From: Candidatus Omnitrophota bacterium
Lineage (GTDB): Bacteria > Omnitrophota > Gorgyraeia > Zapsychrales > Zapsychraceae
Direction: 5' to 3'
Length of the DNA: 39,487 bases
NCBI GenBank assembly: GCA_029261065.1
Contig: JAJDCB010000012.1
Location: forward strand, 141,430-180,916
Under the pieces are notes generated by a model. That model was not told the DNA's origin. It searched no databases and saw only the letters and a list, made by a program, of their open reading frames with translations. A program made the translations under genes and the position numbers. Of this stretch, positions 1 through 7,873 are shown piece by piece; within the stretch, counting starts at the first letter, position 1, and each line of letters starts with the position of its first letter.

Positions 1-673
1 GTTGCATATTATGGGTTACGATAACAATGGTATATTTCTTTTTCAATTCGTGAATAAGCTCTTCAATCTTCGCTGTTGCTATTGGATCTAATGCGGATGC
101 CGGTTCGTCCAATAGTAATACTTCTGGCTCAATGGCTAAAGCTCGTGCAATACATAACCTTTGTTGTTGTCCTCCTGAAAGTGCAAAAGCACTTTTATGG
201 AGTCGATCTTTTACTTCTTCCCAAAGAGCAGAATCTTTTAGACTCTTCTCAACCCGTTCTGTAATAAAACCTTTATCTTTAATGCCATTAATTTTAAGAC
301 CATACGCAACATTTTCAAAAATTGATTTAGGGAATGGGTTTGATTTTTGAAAAACCATACCAACATTCTTTCTCAAATCAACAACATCCAAATCTTTATC
401 AAAAATGTTATTCCCATCAATCGCAATATTCCCCTCATAACGAATATTCGAAATCGTATCATTCATTCGATTGAAGCATCGCAAAAATGTAGACTTTCCA
501 CATCCTGACGGTCCAATGATACCAACAACCGTATTTTCTCGAATCTTCAAATTGATTTCTTTTAAAGCTTGTACAGTATCGTAATAAAAATTGAAGTCCT
601 CCACACAAACTTTAATATTATTTTCTGTAAACTCTGTCGACTTTAACTCTTCGTCTTTTAACAGTACATTCAT
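1..673 (-). CDS. pstB: Phosphate ABC transporter ATP-binding protein PstB (partial, C-terminus off window)
   Basis: This is the ATPase subunit of the high-affinity PstSCAB phosphate importer; it sits on the cytoplasmic face and powers uptake. It is absent from the ORF track because it runs off the left edge, leaving about 224 codons of a family that is usually about 250 residues. The reverse-strand translation shows Walker A (GPSGCGKST), a Q-loop ([12 protein letters not shown]), the ABC signature LSGGQQQRL, Walker B (LLLDEP) with a D-loop (SALDP), and the switch histidine in VTHNM. The ATG overlaps the pstA stop as ATGA, so translation is probably coupled. A phoU gene commonly follows pstB and would lie outside the window. 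The assignment is very secure. Confidence 0.96.
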   Translation of the reverse strand, partial: MNVLLKDEELKSTEFTENNIKVCVEDFNFYYDTVQALKEINLKIRENTVVGIIGPSGCGKSTFLRCFNRMNDTISNIRYEGNIAIDGNNIFDKDLDVVDLRKNVGMVFQKSNPFPKSIFENVAYGLKINGIKDKGFITERVEKSLKDSALWEEVKDRLHKSAFALSGGQQQRLCIARALAIEPEVLLLDEPASALDPIATAKIEELIHELKKKYTIVIVTHNMQ

Positions 674-1524
674 TCCATTCTTACCTTTCTTAATTTATAT
701 CGTGTAATGATTGCAACTAAGTTCATACAAAATATTAGCACAATCAAAACTAAAGCCGTTCCGTAAGCAATTGGCCTTACCTTCTCGATTGCGTGATGTT
801 GCGTTGACATAATGTAAAGATGATATGGCAAAGCCATAAATTGATCAGAAAATGATTTTGGTAAAAATGGCAAATAGAATGCTGCTCCTGTAAAAAGAAT
901 CGGCGCTGTCTCACCGGCCGCACGTGATAATCCTAGAATTGCTCCCGTCAACATTCCTGGAATAGCATGAGGTAGCACATTGGTCCGAATAGATTGCCAT
1001 TTTGTAGCTCCCAAAGCCAATGAACCATCTCTATATGATTGAGGAACATTCTTTAAAGCTTCCTCACTAGCTGTTATTGTCCAAGGGAGGGTCATTAATC
1101 CTAAAGTTAATCCTGCTGAAAGAATAGAAGTGTCTAACTGAAACATCTGAACAAATAGCACGACACCAAATAAGCCGTAAACGATTGAAGGCACTCCAGA
1201 TAAATTACGAATAGACATACGAATCAAACGTGTGAGCTTTCCTTTCTTAGCATATTCGTTTAAATAAATGGCACATCCCATTCCTAAGGGAATTGATAGT
1301 AAAGCGGTAATGATTGTTACAAAAAATGTACCAATAATCGCTGGAAAAATTCCTCCTTCGGTCATGCCTTTGCGCGGCATTGCACTTAAGAATTCCCAAT
1401 TAATTGTTGCTGAACCCTTTTTAAATATATCAAAAAGAATAATAGCCAAAGCGAGTAATACAAGAACAATGCATATTCTTAAAAACATAAACCCTATAAA
1501 TTGTTCCATACTTTTTTTCTTCAC
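670..1524 (-). CDS. pstA: Phosphate ABC transporter permease PstA
   Basis: This is one of the two inner-membrane permease subunits of the Pst phosphate importer. The 284-residue length is normal. An N-terminal membrane segment is followed by a periplasmic stretch and a binding-protein-dependent transport domain with about five more helices. The cytoplasmic coupling segment ([40 protein letters not shown]) carries the EAA-type loop and the RAAGETAP motif typical of PstA. Its stop overlaps the pstB ATG (ATGA), and its start overlaps the end of pstC by four bases, so the three genes form one tightly coupled unit. Confidence 0.96.
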   Translation of the reverse strand: MKKKSMEQFIGFMFLRICIVLVLLALAIILFDIFKKGSATINWEFLSAMPRKGMTEGGIFPAIIGTFFVTIITALLSIPLGMGCAIYLNEYAKKGKLTRLIRMSIRNLSGVPSIVYGLFGVVLFVQMFQLDTSILSAGLTLGLMTLPWTITASEEALKNVPQSYRDGSLALGATKWQSIRTNVLPHAIPGMLTGAILGLSRAAGETAPILFTGAAFYLPFLPKSFSDQFMALPYHLYIMSTQHHAIEKVRPIAYGTALVLIVLIFCMNLVAIITRYKLRKVRME

Positions 1525-2429
1525 CGATTCACCTTCTCAAATTTATGTAGAATAATATCGGACGTCATATTTACAAAGAATGTAATAATAAAAAGCACCA
1601 AGCCTAAAGCAAATAACGCATAGTAATGCGTTGTATTATACGCAACCTCTCCAAGTTCGATTGCGATCGAAGAAGTTAAAGTTCTCACCGGCCCTAAAAA
1701 TCTTTCAGGCATAGCTGGCGCACAACCTGTTGCCATTAACACCGTCATTGTCTCACCTATAGCTCGTCCCATGCCTAACATACAAGCAGCAATGATTCCT
1801 GATAATGCAGAAGGAATCTTAACTTTTATTACCGTTTGCCATTTTGTTGCACCTAACGCTAACGAAGCTTGCCCATAAGATTTTGGGACATTACTCAGGG
1901 CATCTTCAGATATGCTAACAATTGTTGGTAAAGCCATGACCGCAAGAAGGATTGAACCATTTAATGCATTTAATCCGTTATGTATTCCAAAAACTTTGGA
2001 AAGAAACGGTCCCACCAAAACAATGCCTAAGAAACCAATTACGACTGATGGAATACCTGCTAATATTTCAACCGTAGGTTTGGCAATCTCTCTAACACGA
2101 GGACTAGCAACATCTGATAAATAAGCGGCCGTGCCTATTCCTAAAGGAATAGCTATGGCAAGCGCTCCTATCGTTACCATAAATGTGCTAACAAGCATTG
2201 GAATAATACCATATTGTTCTTTGACATAAGAAGTAGGATTCCATGTTGTTCCAAACAGAAAGTCTTTTAAGTTAACTTCACTAAAGGCAGGTATAGATGT
2301 GAAAACCAAAAGGGCAAATATTCCTAGTAAAACAACAACAGAAATTATTCCATTACAAAAGAAAAAGCCATGGATCAATTTCTCTTTGATCGAGTTATTA
2401 AACCATGACTTTTTTATAACCATTTGCAT
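1521..2429 (-). CDS. pstC: Phosphate ABC transporter permease PstC
   Basis: This is the partner permease of PstA in the inner membrane. The ORF track opens at 2504, but that start would lie about 70 bases inside pstS and has no ribosome-binding site. I chose the ATG at 2429, four bases past the pstS stop, with an AGGA about 11 bases upstream. This gives about 302 residues beginning MQMVIKKSWF, a normal PstC length. The core has six predicted helices and the coupling loop [23 protein letters not shown], followed by GMGRAIGETM, the PstC version of the permease motif. It shares the phosphate operon with pstS, pstA and pstB. The family is certain; the exact start is less so. Confidence 0.94.
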   Translation of the reverse strand: MQMVIKKSWFNNSIKEKLIHGFFFCNGIISVVVLLGIFALLVFTSIPAFSEVNLKDFLFGTTWNPTSYVKEQYGIIPMLVSTFMVTIGALAIAIPLGIGTAAYLSDVASPRVREIAKPTVEILAGIPSVVIGFLGIVLVGPFLSKVFGIHNGLNALNGSILLAVMALPTIVSISEDALSNVPKSYGQASLALGATKWQTVIKVKIPSALSGIIAACMLGMGRAIGETMTVLMATGCAPAMPERFLGPVRTLTSSIAIELGEVAYNTTHYYALFALGLVLFIITFFVNMTSDIILHKFEKVNR

Positions 2430-2433
2430 ATAT

Positions 2434-3306
2434 TTATAATCCTGCTTTTGTATTAAATTCTTCATATTCAGCAGGTATTGGGAAGAACCCTTCCTCTTCA
2501 ACAACTGTTTGCCCTGAAGAACTTAATTCAAATTCAAGAAATTCTTTTAACGGGCCAGTTGGTGATCCATTGATATACTGATTCAAAGGTCGTGTTATAG
2601 GATATTTTCCGCTTTTTACATCAGCTGAATTAAGAGGACTCGCATATTCACCATTTACTTTTGCCGCAACAGAAAGTACAGTTAAACCTGTCGCATCCTT
2701 TACGTATCCTACTCCTACATAACCAACTCCTGAAATATCTCTTTTTACAGCTTCTACAATTTGGGCATTTCCATTCATTCTGTTCATTTTCTGCGAATAA
2801 TCGCCTTTTAGAACAGCGTCACGAAAGAAAACAAATGTACCTGAGTTTGATTGTCTACCATACATTGTAATCGGTGTGTTATTTCCCCCGACATCGCTCC
2901 AATTAGTAATCTCGCCTCTAAAAATTTTTCCTATCGCATCTACCGTTAATTTCTTTATCGGATTGTCTGGGTGCGTAATGACACTCAACCCATCCATGGC
3001 TATAACAACCCTATTAACATTTACACCTTGATCAGATGCTTGGGCCATTTCTTTTGGTTTCATTAAGCGCGATGCATTTGCAATATCGCACTTCTTATTT
3101 ATCAAAGCAGCTACACCCGTTCCAGAGCCACCTCCCGTCACAGCAATGTAAGCACCTGGGTTTTCTTCCATATAAACTTCTGCCAAACGCTGGACCAAAT
3201 TAATCAATGTATCTGATCCTTTGATTTGAAGCATCTCTTGGGCTTGAGCATTTGTGCTCCATAAAAGCCCGAGACTAAGCATCAAAACTCCTAATAAATT
3301 TTTCAT
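2434..3306 (-). CDS. pstS: Periplasmic phosphate-binding protein PstS
   Basis: This high-affinity periplasmic protein captures phosphate and delivers it to PstC/PstA. The first ~22 residues are a signal peptide ending at AQA. The mature protein opens with the PstS-type segment IKGSDTLINLVQRLAE, followed by the phosphate-binding loop GGGSGTGVAAL. Further family motifs are IFRGEITNWSDVGG, a YGRQSNSGTFVFFRD segment that contributes a second anion-binding loop, and GVGYVGVGYV. The 290-residue length is usual. The start has a good AGGAG site. The gene has its own Pho box and -10 immediately upstream, so it can be induced more strongly than the preceding porin gene. Confidence 0.97.
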   Translation of the reverse strand: MKNLLGVLMLSLGLLWSTNAQAQEMLQIKGSDTLINLVQRLAEVYMEENPGAYIAVTGGGSGTGVAALINKKCDIANASRLMKPKEMAQASDQGVNVNRVVIAMDGLSVITHPDNPIKKLTVDAIGKIFRGEITNWSDVGGNNTPITMYGRQSNSGTFVFFRDAVLKGDYSQKMNRMNGNAQIVEAVKRDISGVGYVGVGYVKDATGLTVLSVAAKVNGEYASPLNSADVKSGKYPITRPLNQYINGSPTGPLKEFLEFELSSSGQTVVEEEGFFPIPAEYEEFNTKAGL

Positions 3307-3328
3307 TTTTAATATCTCCTTTTTATTA

Positions 3329-3361
3329 ATTATATTATTCTAATGTGACATTCTTGTGACA
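3329..3361 (-). promoter_or_regulatory. Pho box and -10 element for pstS
   Basis: On the minus strand two TGTCAC units start 11 bases apart (plus-strand GTGACA at 3345-3350 and 3356-3361). A perfect TATAAT (3329-3334) follows after a 10-base gap. This is the classical PhoB-dependent layout, where the Pho box replaces the -35 hexamer. The start codon of pstS lies about 20 bases further on with an AGGAG site between. The same geometry recurs before phoB and before the small ORF at 4653. Confidence 0.8.
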
Positions 3362-3383
3362 ACTGTGCAAAATGATTGCAAAT

Positions 3384-4631
3384 TTAAAATTTAAACAAAA
3401 TATCTGCCTGCACCAATTGCTCTTTATTGCTGGTAGCTTTGTCACGGTCTGAATTGTAATAGTCAATTCCTAGAATTACGTTCTTCTTTAATCCGTAATT
3501 GAAAGCAACTTCATGGCTTTTAACATCTGTGCTTCCACCATAACGGTCTGAATCAGGAAAAGTATCAGGAAAAGCATCTTTGCCAAGGTTGGCGTAGATA
3601 TACTTTCCTTGCCACTGACCTTTCTTCTTGACCTTTTTATCTCCGAATTTTACACCAACAGCCCAACCTGTATTTTGATCAACATTATTAGATATGTTGT
3701 TAATGTAATCACCGAATAAGGCTACTCTTTCTAAATGAAGACCAAGAGGTTTACTTACCCCAAATTCGGCTGATATCCCTATAGAATCATAGTCATACTG
3801 TAGGACTCCATCAGATACACCGGCATTTTGTGTATTTGTATTCTTCTCGTTGTCAAGATCAACACCCTTAACTCCATTGAATCCATAATAAACACCTGCA
3901 ACCTTTGCATCTAATCCATCACCTTTCCACTGTGCTCCGGTTTGGGCATAATGCATAAAAGGATCTGTTGTATCTGTGGTTCCATTTTCATCTAACACCC
4001 AAACACCTGTGTTTAGGAATCCATCTACATTTTGACTTAAGCTTTTTTCATAATGTAGTGATCCACCTTCAGGGTTAATGTCACCATCCCATAGAAGATC
4101 AGTCGGTGCCCAGAGATATGGTTTTCTTTTAAATTTACCACCAATAATTTTTGTACCTTTCATTGGTGTATATTCCGCATATGCATAATCCAAACGAATA
4201 TCAGGAGTATCAAAAGTATTCTGAAACGTCTGATTTGTTGAACGAGGATCATCACTGCCTGTCGCTAATCCAACTCCTGCTTTAACTTGATCAACAACTT
4301 TTGTTTCGATTCCAATCCGATATCTAAGTCTGCCTCGATTTCGTGCGTCTGCACTTGCGTTTTTCTTCTCATATTGATAACGCAACCGCAGGTCTTGCTT
4401 TACTTTCATGTTCTGTACCCATTTAGGCAGCGATGAAGATTTACCTTCTGCTATCTCTTGGGCTACTCTGCGCTTTGTCTCATCACGGACAATTTCTGCC
4501 TTAACGGGTGAAAGAACTCCTTCTTCAACTAAAACGTCGAGTAATATGTCTATTTCTCCGGCCTGAGCTGGTGAAATATGAACAGTAAAAATACTGAACA
4601 TTATAAAAACTCCTAAAACAATTTTTTTCAT
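3384..4631 (-). CDS. Putative outer-membrane porin (Porin_5-like) in the phosphate cluster
   Basis: This is probably a beta-barrel channel that lets phosphate or phosphate esters across the outer membrane; the substrate is inferred only from its place in the Pho cluster. The 415-residue protein has a signal peptide ending near AQA and a short helical N-terminal part (EIDILLDVLVEEGVLSP). A long series of alternating-polarity strands follows, beginning at DLRLRYQYEK, where RGRLRYRIG and GVGLATGSDDPRS resemble the 'putative porin' family. The last residues (ADILFKF) end in phenylalanine, the usual outer-membrane assembly signal. A clear AGGAG site precedes the ATG. It lies between the 65-residue ORF and pstS. 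Confidence 0.85.
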   Translation of the reverse strand: MKKIVLGVFIMFSIFTVHISPAQAGEIDILLDVLVEEGVLSPVKAEIVRDETKRRVAQEIAEGKSSSLPKWVQNMKVKQDLRLRYQYEKKNASADARNRGRLRYRIGIETKVVDQVKAGVGLATGSDDPRSTNQTFQNTFDTPDIRLDYAYAEYTPMKGTKIIGGKFKRKPYLWAPTDLLWDGDINPEGGSLHYEKSLSQNVDGFLNTGVWVLDENGTTDTTDPFMHYAQTGAQWKGDGLDAKVAGVYYGFNGVKGVDLDNEKNTNTQNAGVSDGVLQYDYDSIGISAEFGVSKPLGLHLERVALFGDYINNISNNVDQNTGWAVGVKFGDKKVKKKGQWQGKYIYANLGKDAFPDTFPDSDRYGGSTDVKSHEVAFNYGLKKNVILGIDYYNSDRDKATSNKEQLVQADILFKF

Positions 4632-4652
4632 TTCTTTACTCCTTTTTATTGA

Positions 4653-4850
4653 TTAATTTGTATCTACAAATTTTCTTATACGGCGTAGACTTCTTTCCGC
4701 CGTCTTAATTGATTCATGAACATACTCGTCGTGATAATCATGAGTTTCCTCTATTATCGTAAGAACGTGAGTTAATTTAGCAATTTCTGAACAAAGCCAG
4801 CTTGCCACCAAATCTAAATAAATTCTTTGTGGCTTTACTAACCATCCCAT
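4653..4850 (-). CDS. Small protein of unknown function in the Pho cluster (65 aa)
   Basis: I do not recognise a family. The track gives a 72-residue ORF, but the ATG at 4850 has a strong AAGGAGG nine bases upstream while the earlier ATG overlaps that site, so I use 65 residues beginning MGWLVKPQR. No signal peptide is obvious. The sequence looks helical, with a hydrophobic patch (YLDLVASWLCSEIAKLTHVL), a His/Tyr/acidic middle (EETHDYHDEYVHE) and a basic end (RSLRRIRKF). It lies 22 bases upstream of the porin start and directly behind its own Pho-box-like site, so the two genes are probably induced together under phosphate limitation. It could be a small regulator or adaptor; this is speculation. 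Confidence 0.6.
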   Translation of the reverse strand: MGWLVKPQRIYLDLVASWLCSEIAKLTHVLTIIEETHDYHDEYVHESIKTAERSLRRIRKFVDTN

Positions 4851-4901
4851 ATTTCTCCACCTCCTTTCCATTTGCTTTTAGTATAAACAATGAAAATGAA
4901 G

Positions 4902-4934
4902 ATAAGATGGCTAGTAAGTGAAATGTTTGTGATT
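4902..4934 (-). promoter_or_regulatory. Probable Pho box and -10 for the small ORF and porin
   Basis: Minus-strand AATCAC and TTTCAC units (plus GTGATT at 4929-4934 and GTGAAA at 4918-4923) start 11 bases apart. A TCTTAT hexamer (4902-4907) follows after exactly 10 bases, the same spacing as at pstS. The units are weaker than TGTCAC but match the two weaker units in front of phoB. A further TATACT lies closer to the gene and could be a basal promoter. Confidence 0.55.
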
Positions 4935-4958
4935 AAATAAAATATTGCGGTGGGAAAA

Positions 4959-6731
4959 TTAAGCTTTAGGAAGGGTAAAACTAAAAGTAGAACTTTTTTC
5001 TAATTCACTCACAACTGAGACTTCTCCATTGTGTGCCTGAATAATATGTTTAACAATGGAAAGCCCTAAACCTGTGCCGCCTAATTCTCGAGATCGAGCC
5101 TTATCAACACGGTAAAAGCGTTCAAATATACGGGGAAGATCTTCTTCGGGGATGCCGATACCTGTATCCGATACATCAACACGGACAAAGTTACCATCCT
5201 CTTTAGCAGATATTGTAATGGAACCACCTTTTTTATTATACTTAATGCCATTTTCTATGAGATTTAATAAAACTTGGGCGATACTCGCATCATCAATACT
5301 AACTTCTGATATATTTTCAGGAATGTCTTTCTTTAATGTAATTTCTCTATTTGAAGCTTGTTTTTCTAATCCAACAAGAACCCTTTCGACTATTGACTTA
5401 ATTGAATGCGGAGAAAAATTTAGATTAAGTTTATCTGATTCAATCCTGGATAAATCTAACAGATCATCGACTAATTGAACTAATCGGTTAGAATCAGTGC
5501 TTATAATCTGTAAGAAGTCTTTTGCATTTTTTTTATCATCTATAGCGCCTTCTAATAAAGTTTCGGCATATCCCTTAATACTTGTTAAAGGCGTTCTTAT
5601 TTCATGTGATGCGTTGGCCACAAAATCTTTTCGTACATTTTCAAGATGTCTTAGCTTTGTAATTTCATGAAACACGAGTACTGCCCCGTCAAGTTCTTTG
5701 CCCCGTAATACAGGAGCAGCGTATACTTGTAACGTCCTTTCATTCGGCGCTAAAATGGTTATCTCCTGAGATGCTATACATTCTTTGGACTTTAAAACAT
5801 TACCGACTATTTCTTCTATTTCAATATTGCGAATGATCTCAAGCGGTTTTTGCCCAATAGGATCTTTATCGACATGGAAAATCTTTTTTAGAACCTGATT
5901 CATTAAGATAATAGAACCATTTTTATCAACAACCATCGTGCCTTCATACATACTCAATAAGACCGCTTCAAACCGAGATTTGCTGGATACAATTTCTTCC
6001 ATTTTAGTATTAATTTGTTCAGACATATAATTAATCGCTTTAGAAAGGTCTCCTATCTCATCATTTGTCGTTATGGAAACTCTCTTAGCATAATTGCCTC
6101 TAGCTATTTCTTGGGCAACAGATGAAATTTCTGTAATTGGTTTTGATACAAATATGAAGGCAATTGATCCAATAATAATCGTAAAAAGAAAAGCAAATAA
6201 TAAAGCGAGGAATAACAATCTTTTTAAATTGTCTGATATAACATTAATTTCTAACAAAGGAATAGCAAGACGAATAAACCCTTGATTTGAACCTTCACCA
6301 AACGGACGAGCCATATAAAGCATATCTTTTTGAACGGTTGTACTAAACCGACGACTTTCCCCAAAACCCTTTTTTAAAGCATCCTGAATTTCAAATCGTG
6401 ATAGGTGGTTCTCAACACTTATAAGCTCATCACCTTTTATATCAGAATCACCTATCACGGCTCCATCCAAACTAATGATAGTTGCTCGTAGATTTAAACT
6501 TTCTCCAATTTGGTTAGCGATATCATCGATTTCTTGTGACGATTGAGATTGGTTAAAAGTTTTCTCAAGATGAACTTTGGCGAAAGAGACTTCCTTTGAT
6601 AGATTGGTTTTGATCCGCTGATAAGCATACTCTTTTAAATTTTTGTTTAGATAAAGATAAATTCCTGAGAAAATGATTGCAACAGTAATTGTTAGAATAA
6701 GCGTAATTTTATGATGTATGTTTAATCTCAA
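4959..6731 (-). CDS. phoR: Phosphate regulon sensor histidine kinase PhoR
   Basis: This membrane sensor kinase signals low phosphate to PhoB and receives the state of PstSCAB, classically through PhoU. The 590 residues contain a first membrane helix (about 8-28), a periplasmic sensor of about 140 residues, a second helix (about 171-196) and a HAMP linker. A PAS domain follows (about 252-355, with MVVDKNGSIILMN). The HisKA segment NASHEIRTPLTSIKGY places the phospho-accepting histidine near residue 376. The ATPase domain has an N-box (LLNLIENGIKYN), G1 (DTGIGIP), an F-box (IFERFYRVDKARS) and G2 (GGTGLGLSI). The large periplasmic loop differs from the short one of the E. coli protein. Its start overlaps the phoB stop by four bases. 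Confidence 0.93.
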   Translation of the reverse strand: MRLNIHHKITLILTITVAIIFSGIYLYLNKNLKEYAYQRIKTNLSKEVSFAKVHLEKTFNQSQSSQEIDDIANQIGESLNLRATIISLDGAVIGDSDIKGDELISVENHLSRFEIQDALKKGFGESRRFSTTVQKDMLYMARPFGEGSNQGFIRLAIPLLEINVISDNLKRLLFLALLFAFLFTIIIGSIAFIFVSKPITEISSVAQEIARGNYAKRVSITTNDEIGDLSKAINYMSEQINTKMEEIVSSKSRFEAVLLSMYEGTMVVDKNGSIILMNQVLKKIFHVDKDPIGQKPLEIIRNIEIEEIVGNVLKSKECIASQEITILAPNERTLQVYAAPVLRGKELDGAVLVFHEITKLRHLENVRKDFVANASHEIRTPLTSIKGYAETLLEGAIDDKKNAKDFLQIISTDSNRLVQLVDDLLDLSRIESDKLNLNFSPHSIKSIVERVLVGLEKQASNREITLKKDIPENISEVSIDDASIAQVLLNLIENGIKYNKKGGSITISAKEDGNFVRVDVSDTGIGIPEEDLPRIFERFYRVDKARSRELGGTGLGLSIVKHIIQAHNGEVSVVSELEKSSTFSFTLPKA

Positions 6732-7423
6732 TCGAGAGCCTCTTCATTTAATCGGTAGCCATAGCCTCGTACAGTCTCGATTAATTTCCCCATATCGCCT
6801 AATTTCTGCCTTAATCGTTTGATATGTGTATCAATGGTTCGTGTTGTCACATCAGAATCTAACTTCCAAACATCCTCCAACAATTGATCCCTCGACTGAA
6901 CGCGACCTTTTTTCTGAATTAATGTTACAAGCAATTTAAATTCCATTGCTGTTAATTTAACTTCTTTTTTATCAATTGAAACTTTACACCGAGGAATGTC
7001 GACCTTTAAATCCCCAAAACTTAAAATTTCTTTTGAAGACTCTGTGGCTATTCCACGGTTCAATACGGCTTTGACTCTTAATACCAGCTCTCTTGGACTA
7101 AACGGTTTTACAACATAATCATCTGCTCCTAACTCAAAACCGACAATCCTATCAACTTCTTCCCCCTTTGCAGTAAGCATAATTATCGGGATAGATGATA
7201 AATTTTTGTCCTGCTTGATTTGCTTGCAAGTTTCCAGTCCATCCATTTTAGGAAGCATAATGTCTAAAATAATCAAATCTACTTGTTGACTATCTAATAT
7301 GTCTAAAGCATCCTCTCCCGTTATAGTAACTTCACAAATGAATCCAGCTTTTTCCAAATTATATTTCACAAGTTTGGAAATATGCTTGTCATCTTCTACA
7401 ATAAGAACTCTCTGTTGAACCAT
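6728..7423 (-). CDS. phoB: Phosphate regulon response regulator PhoB
   Basis: This is an OmpR-family transcription factor that, once phosphorylated by PhoR, binds Pho boxes. The receiver domain has the acidic pair EDD at 10-12, the phospho-acceptor aspartate at about 54 in LIILDIMLPKMDG, the conserved threonine in MLTAKGEE and lysine in VVKPFSPREL. The C-terminal winged helix runs from about residue 130, with the recognition region TTRTIDTHIKRLRQKLG and the wing VRGYGYRL. The 231-residue length is standard. An AAGGGAG site precedes the ATG. Three 11-bp repeats upstream suggest autoregulation. The adjacent phoR and pst genes support the PhoB name over other OmpR-type regulators. Confidence 0.94.
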   Translation of the reverse strand: MVQQRVLIVEDDKHISKLVKYNLEKAGFICEVTITGEDALDILDSQQVDLIILDIMLPKMDGLETCKQIKQDKNLSSIPIIMLTAKGEEVDRIVGFELGADDYVVKPFSPRELVLRVKAVLNRGIATESSKEILSFGDLKVDIPRCKVSIDKKEVKLTAMEFKLLVTLIQKKGRVQSRDQLLEDVWKLDSDVTTRTIDTHIKRLRQKLGDMGKLIETVRGYGYRLNEEALD

Positions 7424-7499
7424 TAACTTTATTCTCCCTTATCTATTTCATACATAATATCATATTTAAAAGGCTACCTTACAGCATTAGTTTAATCTG

Positions 7500-7543
7500 A
7501 ATTTATGGAATTCATGTGACATTATTGTGATTTTCTTGTGAAA
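7500..7543 (-). promoter_or_regulatory. Triple Pho-box repeat and -10 for phoBR
   Basis: Three units on the minus strand (TTTCAC, AATCAC, TGTCAC; plus GTGAAA 7538-7543, GTGATT 7527-7532, GTGACA 7516-7521) start exactly 11 bases apart. A plausible -10, TAAATT (7500-7505), follows the last unit after 10 bases. The arrangement predicts autoregulation of phoBR, with room for more than one PhoB dimer. The strongest unit lies nearest the -10. Confidence 0.7.
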
Positions 7544-7593
7544 TTTTACTTCTGTATACAAATTTCTAAAAACTTTTACAAGTAGAGACAAAA

Positions 7594-7623
7594 AATTCTC
7601 AGCCAGTAATTTGACTGAGAATT
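7594..7623 (-). terminator. Rho-independent terminator downstream of lpxD-like gene
   Basis: A perfect 9-bp stem (AATTCTCAG / CTGAGAATT) encloses a 12-base loop. On the minus strand the stem runs straight into a tract of six T residues. It would end transcripts coming from the lpxD-like gene and the stub at 7643-7787, and insulate phoB from read-through. Confidence 0.75.
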
Positions 7624-7642
7624 AGGGCTTCTCTCTTTGATT

Positions 7643-7787
7643 TTAATGATTGTATTTAATTGGTTTTGACTCTATTCCCTGCTCTGCCAAGGCCTTAGCT
7701 ATTTTCGCCATAGTCGTCCTATTTTGCATCCATCTGCCAGCCGTAGGTTTCCAGGAAGACTTTCTTTTGTAAAAATTTGTTTATCAT
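7643..7787 (-). pseudogene. Possible decayed 5' fragment of a miaB-type methylthiotransferase gene
   Basis: From the ATG at 7787 the reverse strand reads MINKFLQKKVFLETYGWQMD before a stop at 7719. KVFLETYGxQM closely resembles the start of MiaB-family radical-SAM methylthiotransferases (KVxxETYGCQMN), but the first cluster cysteine is replaced by tryptophan. Shifting frame by one near the QM continues as NRTTMAKIAKALAEQGIE and ends at 7643, which could match the next helix of that family. No more of the gene exists here; the terminator follows at once. The stretch is short, so chance resemblance cannot be excluded. It is not needed to explain any neighbour. Confidence 0.35.
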
Positions 7788-7873
7788 AATGTTATAAATT
7801 ATCGTAAACGTTTATTGGTTCAAATTTAGTCGTACTCGGTCATCGGAGTTATTTAGTAGGATTCCGTCTCTCG

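Noticed and set aside
132-350. Plus-strand ORFs across pstB
   Set aside because: They are shadows of the pstB frame, with no motif of their own.
2430-2504. Longer N-terminus of PstC given by the ORF track
   Set aside because: It would lie inside pstS, lacks a ribosome-binding site and extends beyond the usual start of the family.
7544-7873. Possible tRNA or riboswitch in the phoB-lpxD gap
   Set aside because: Apart from the terminator and the suspected stub, I see no cloverleaf, no TTC-type loop and no known aptamer core.
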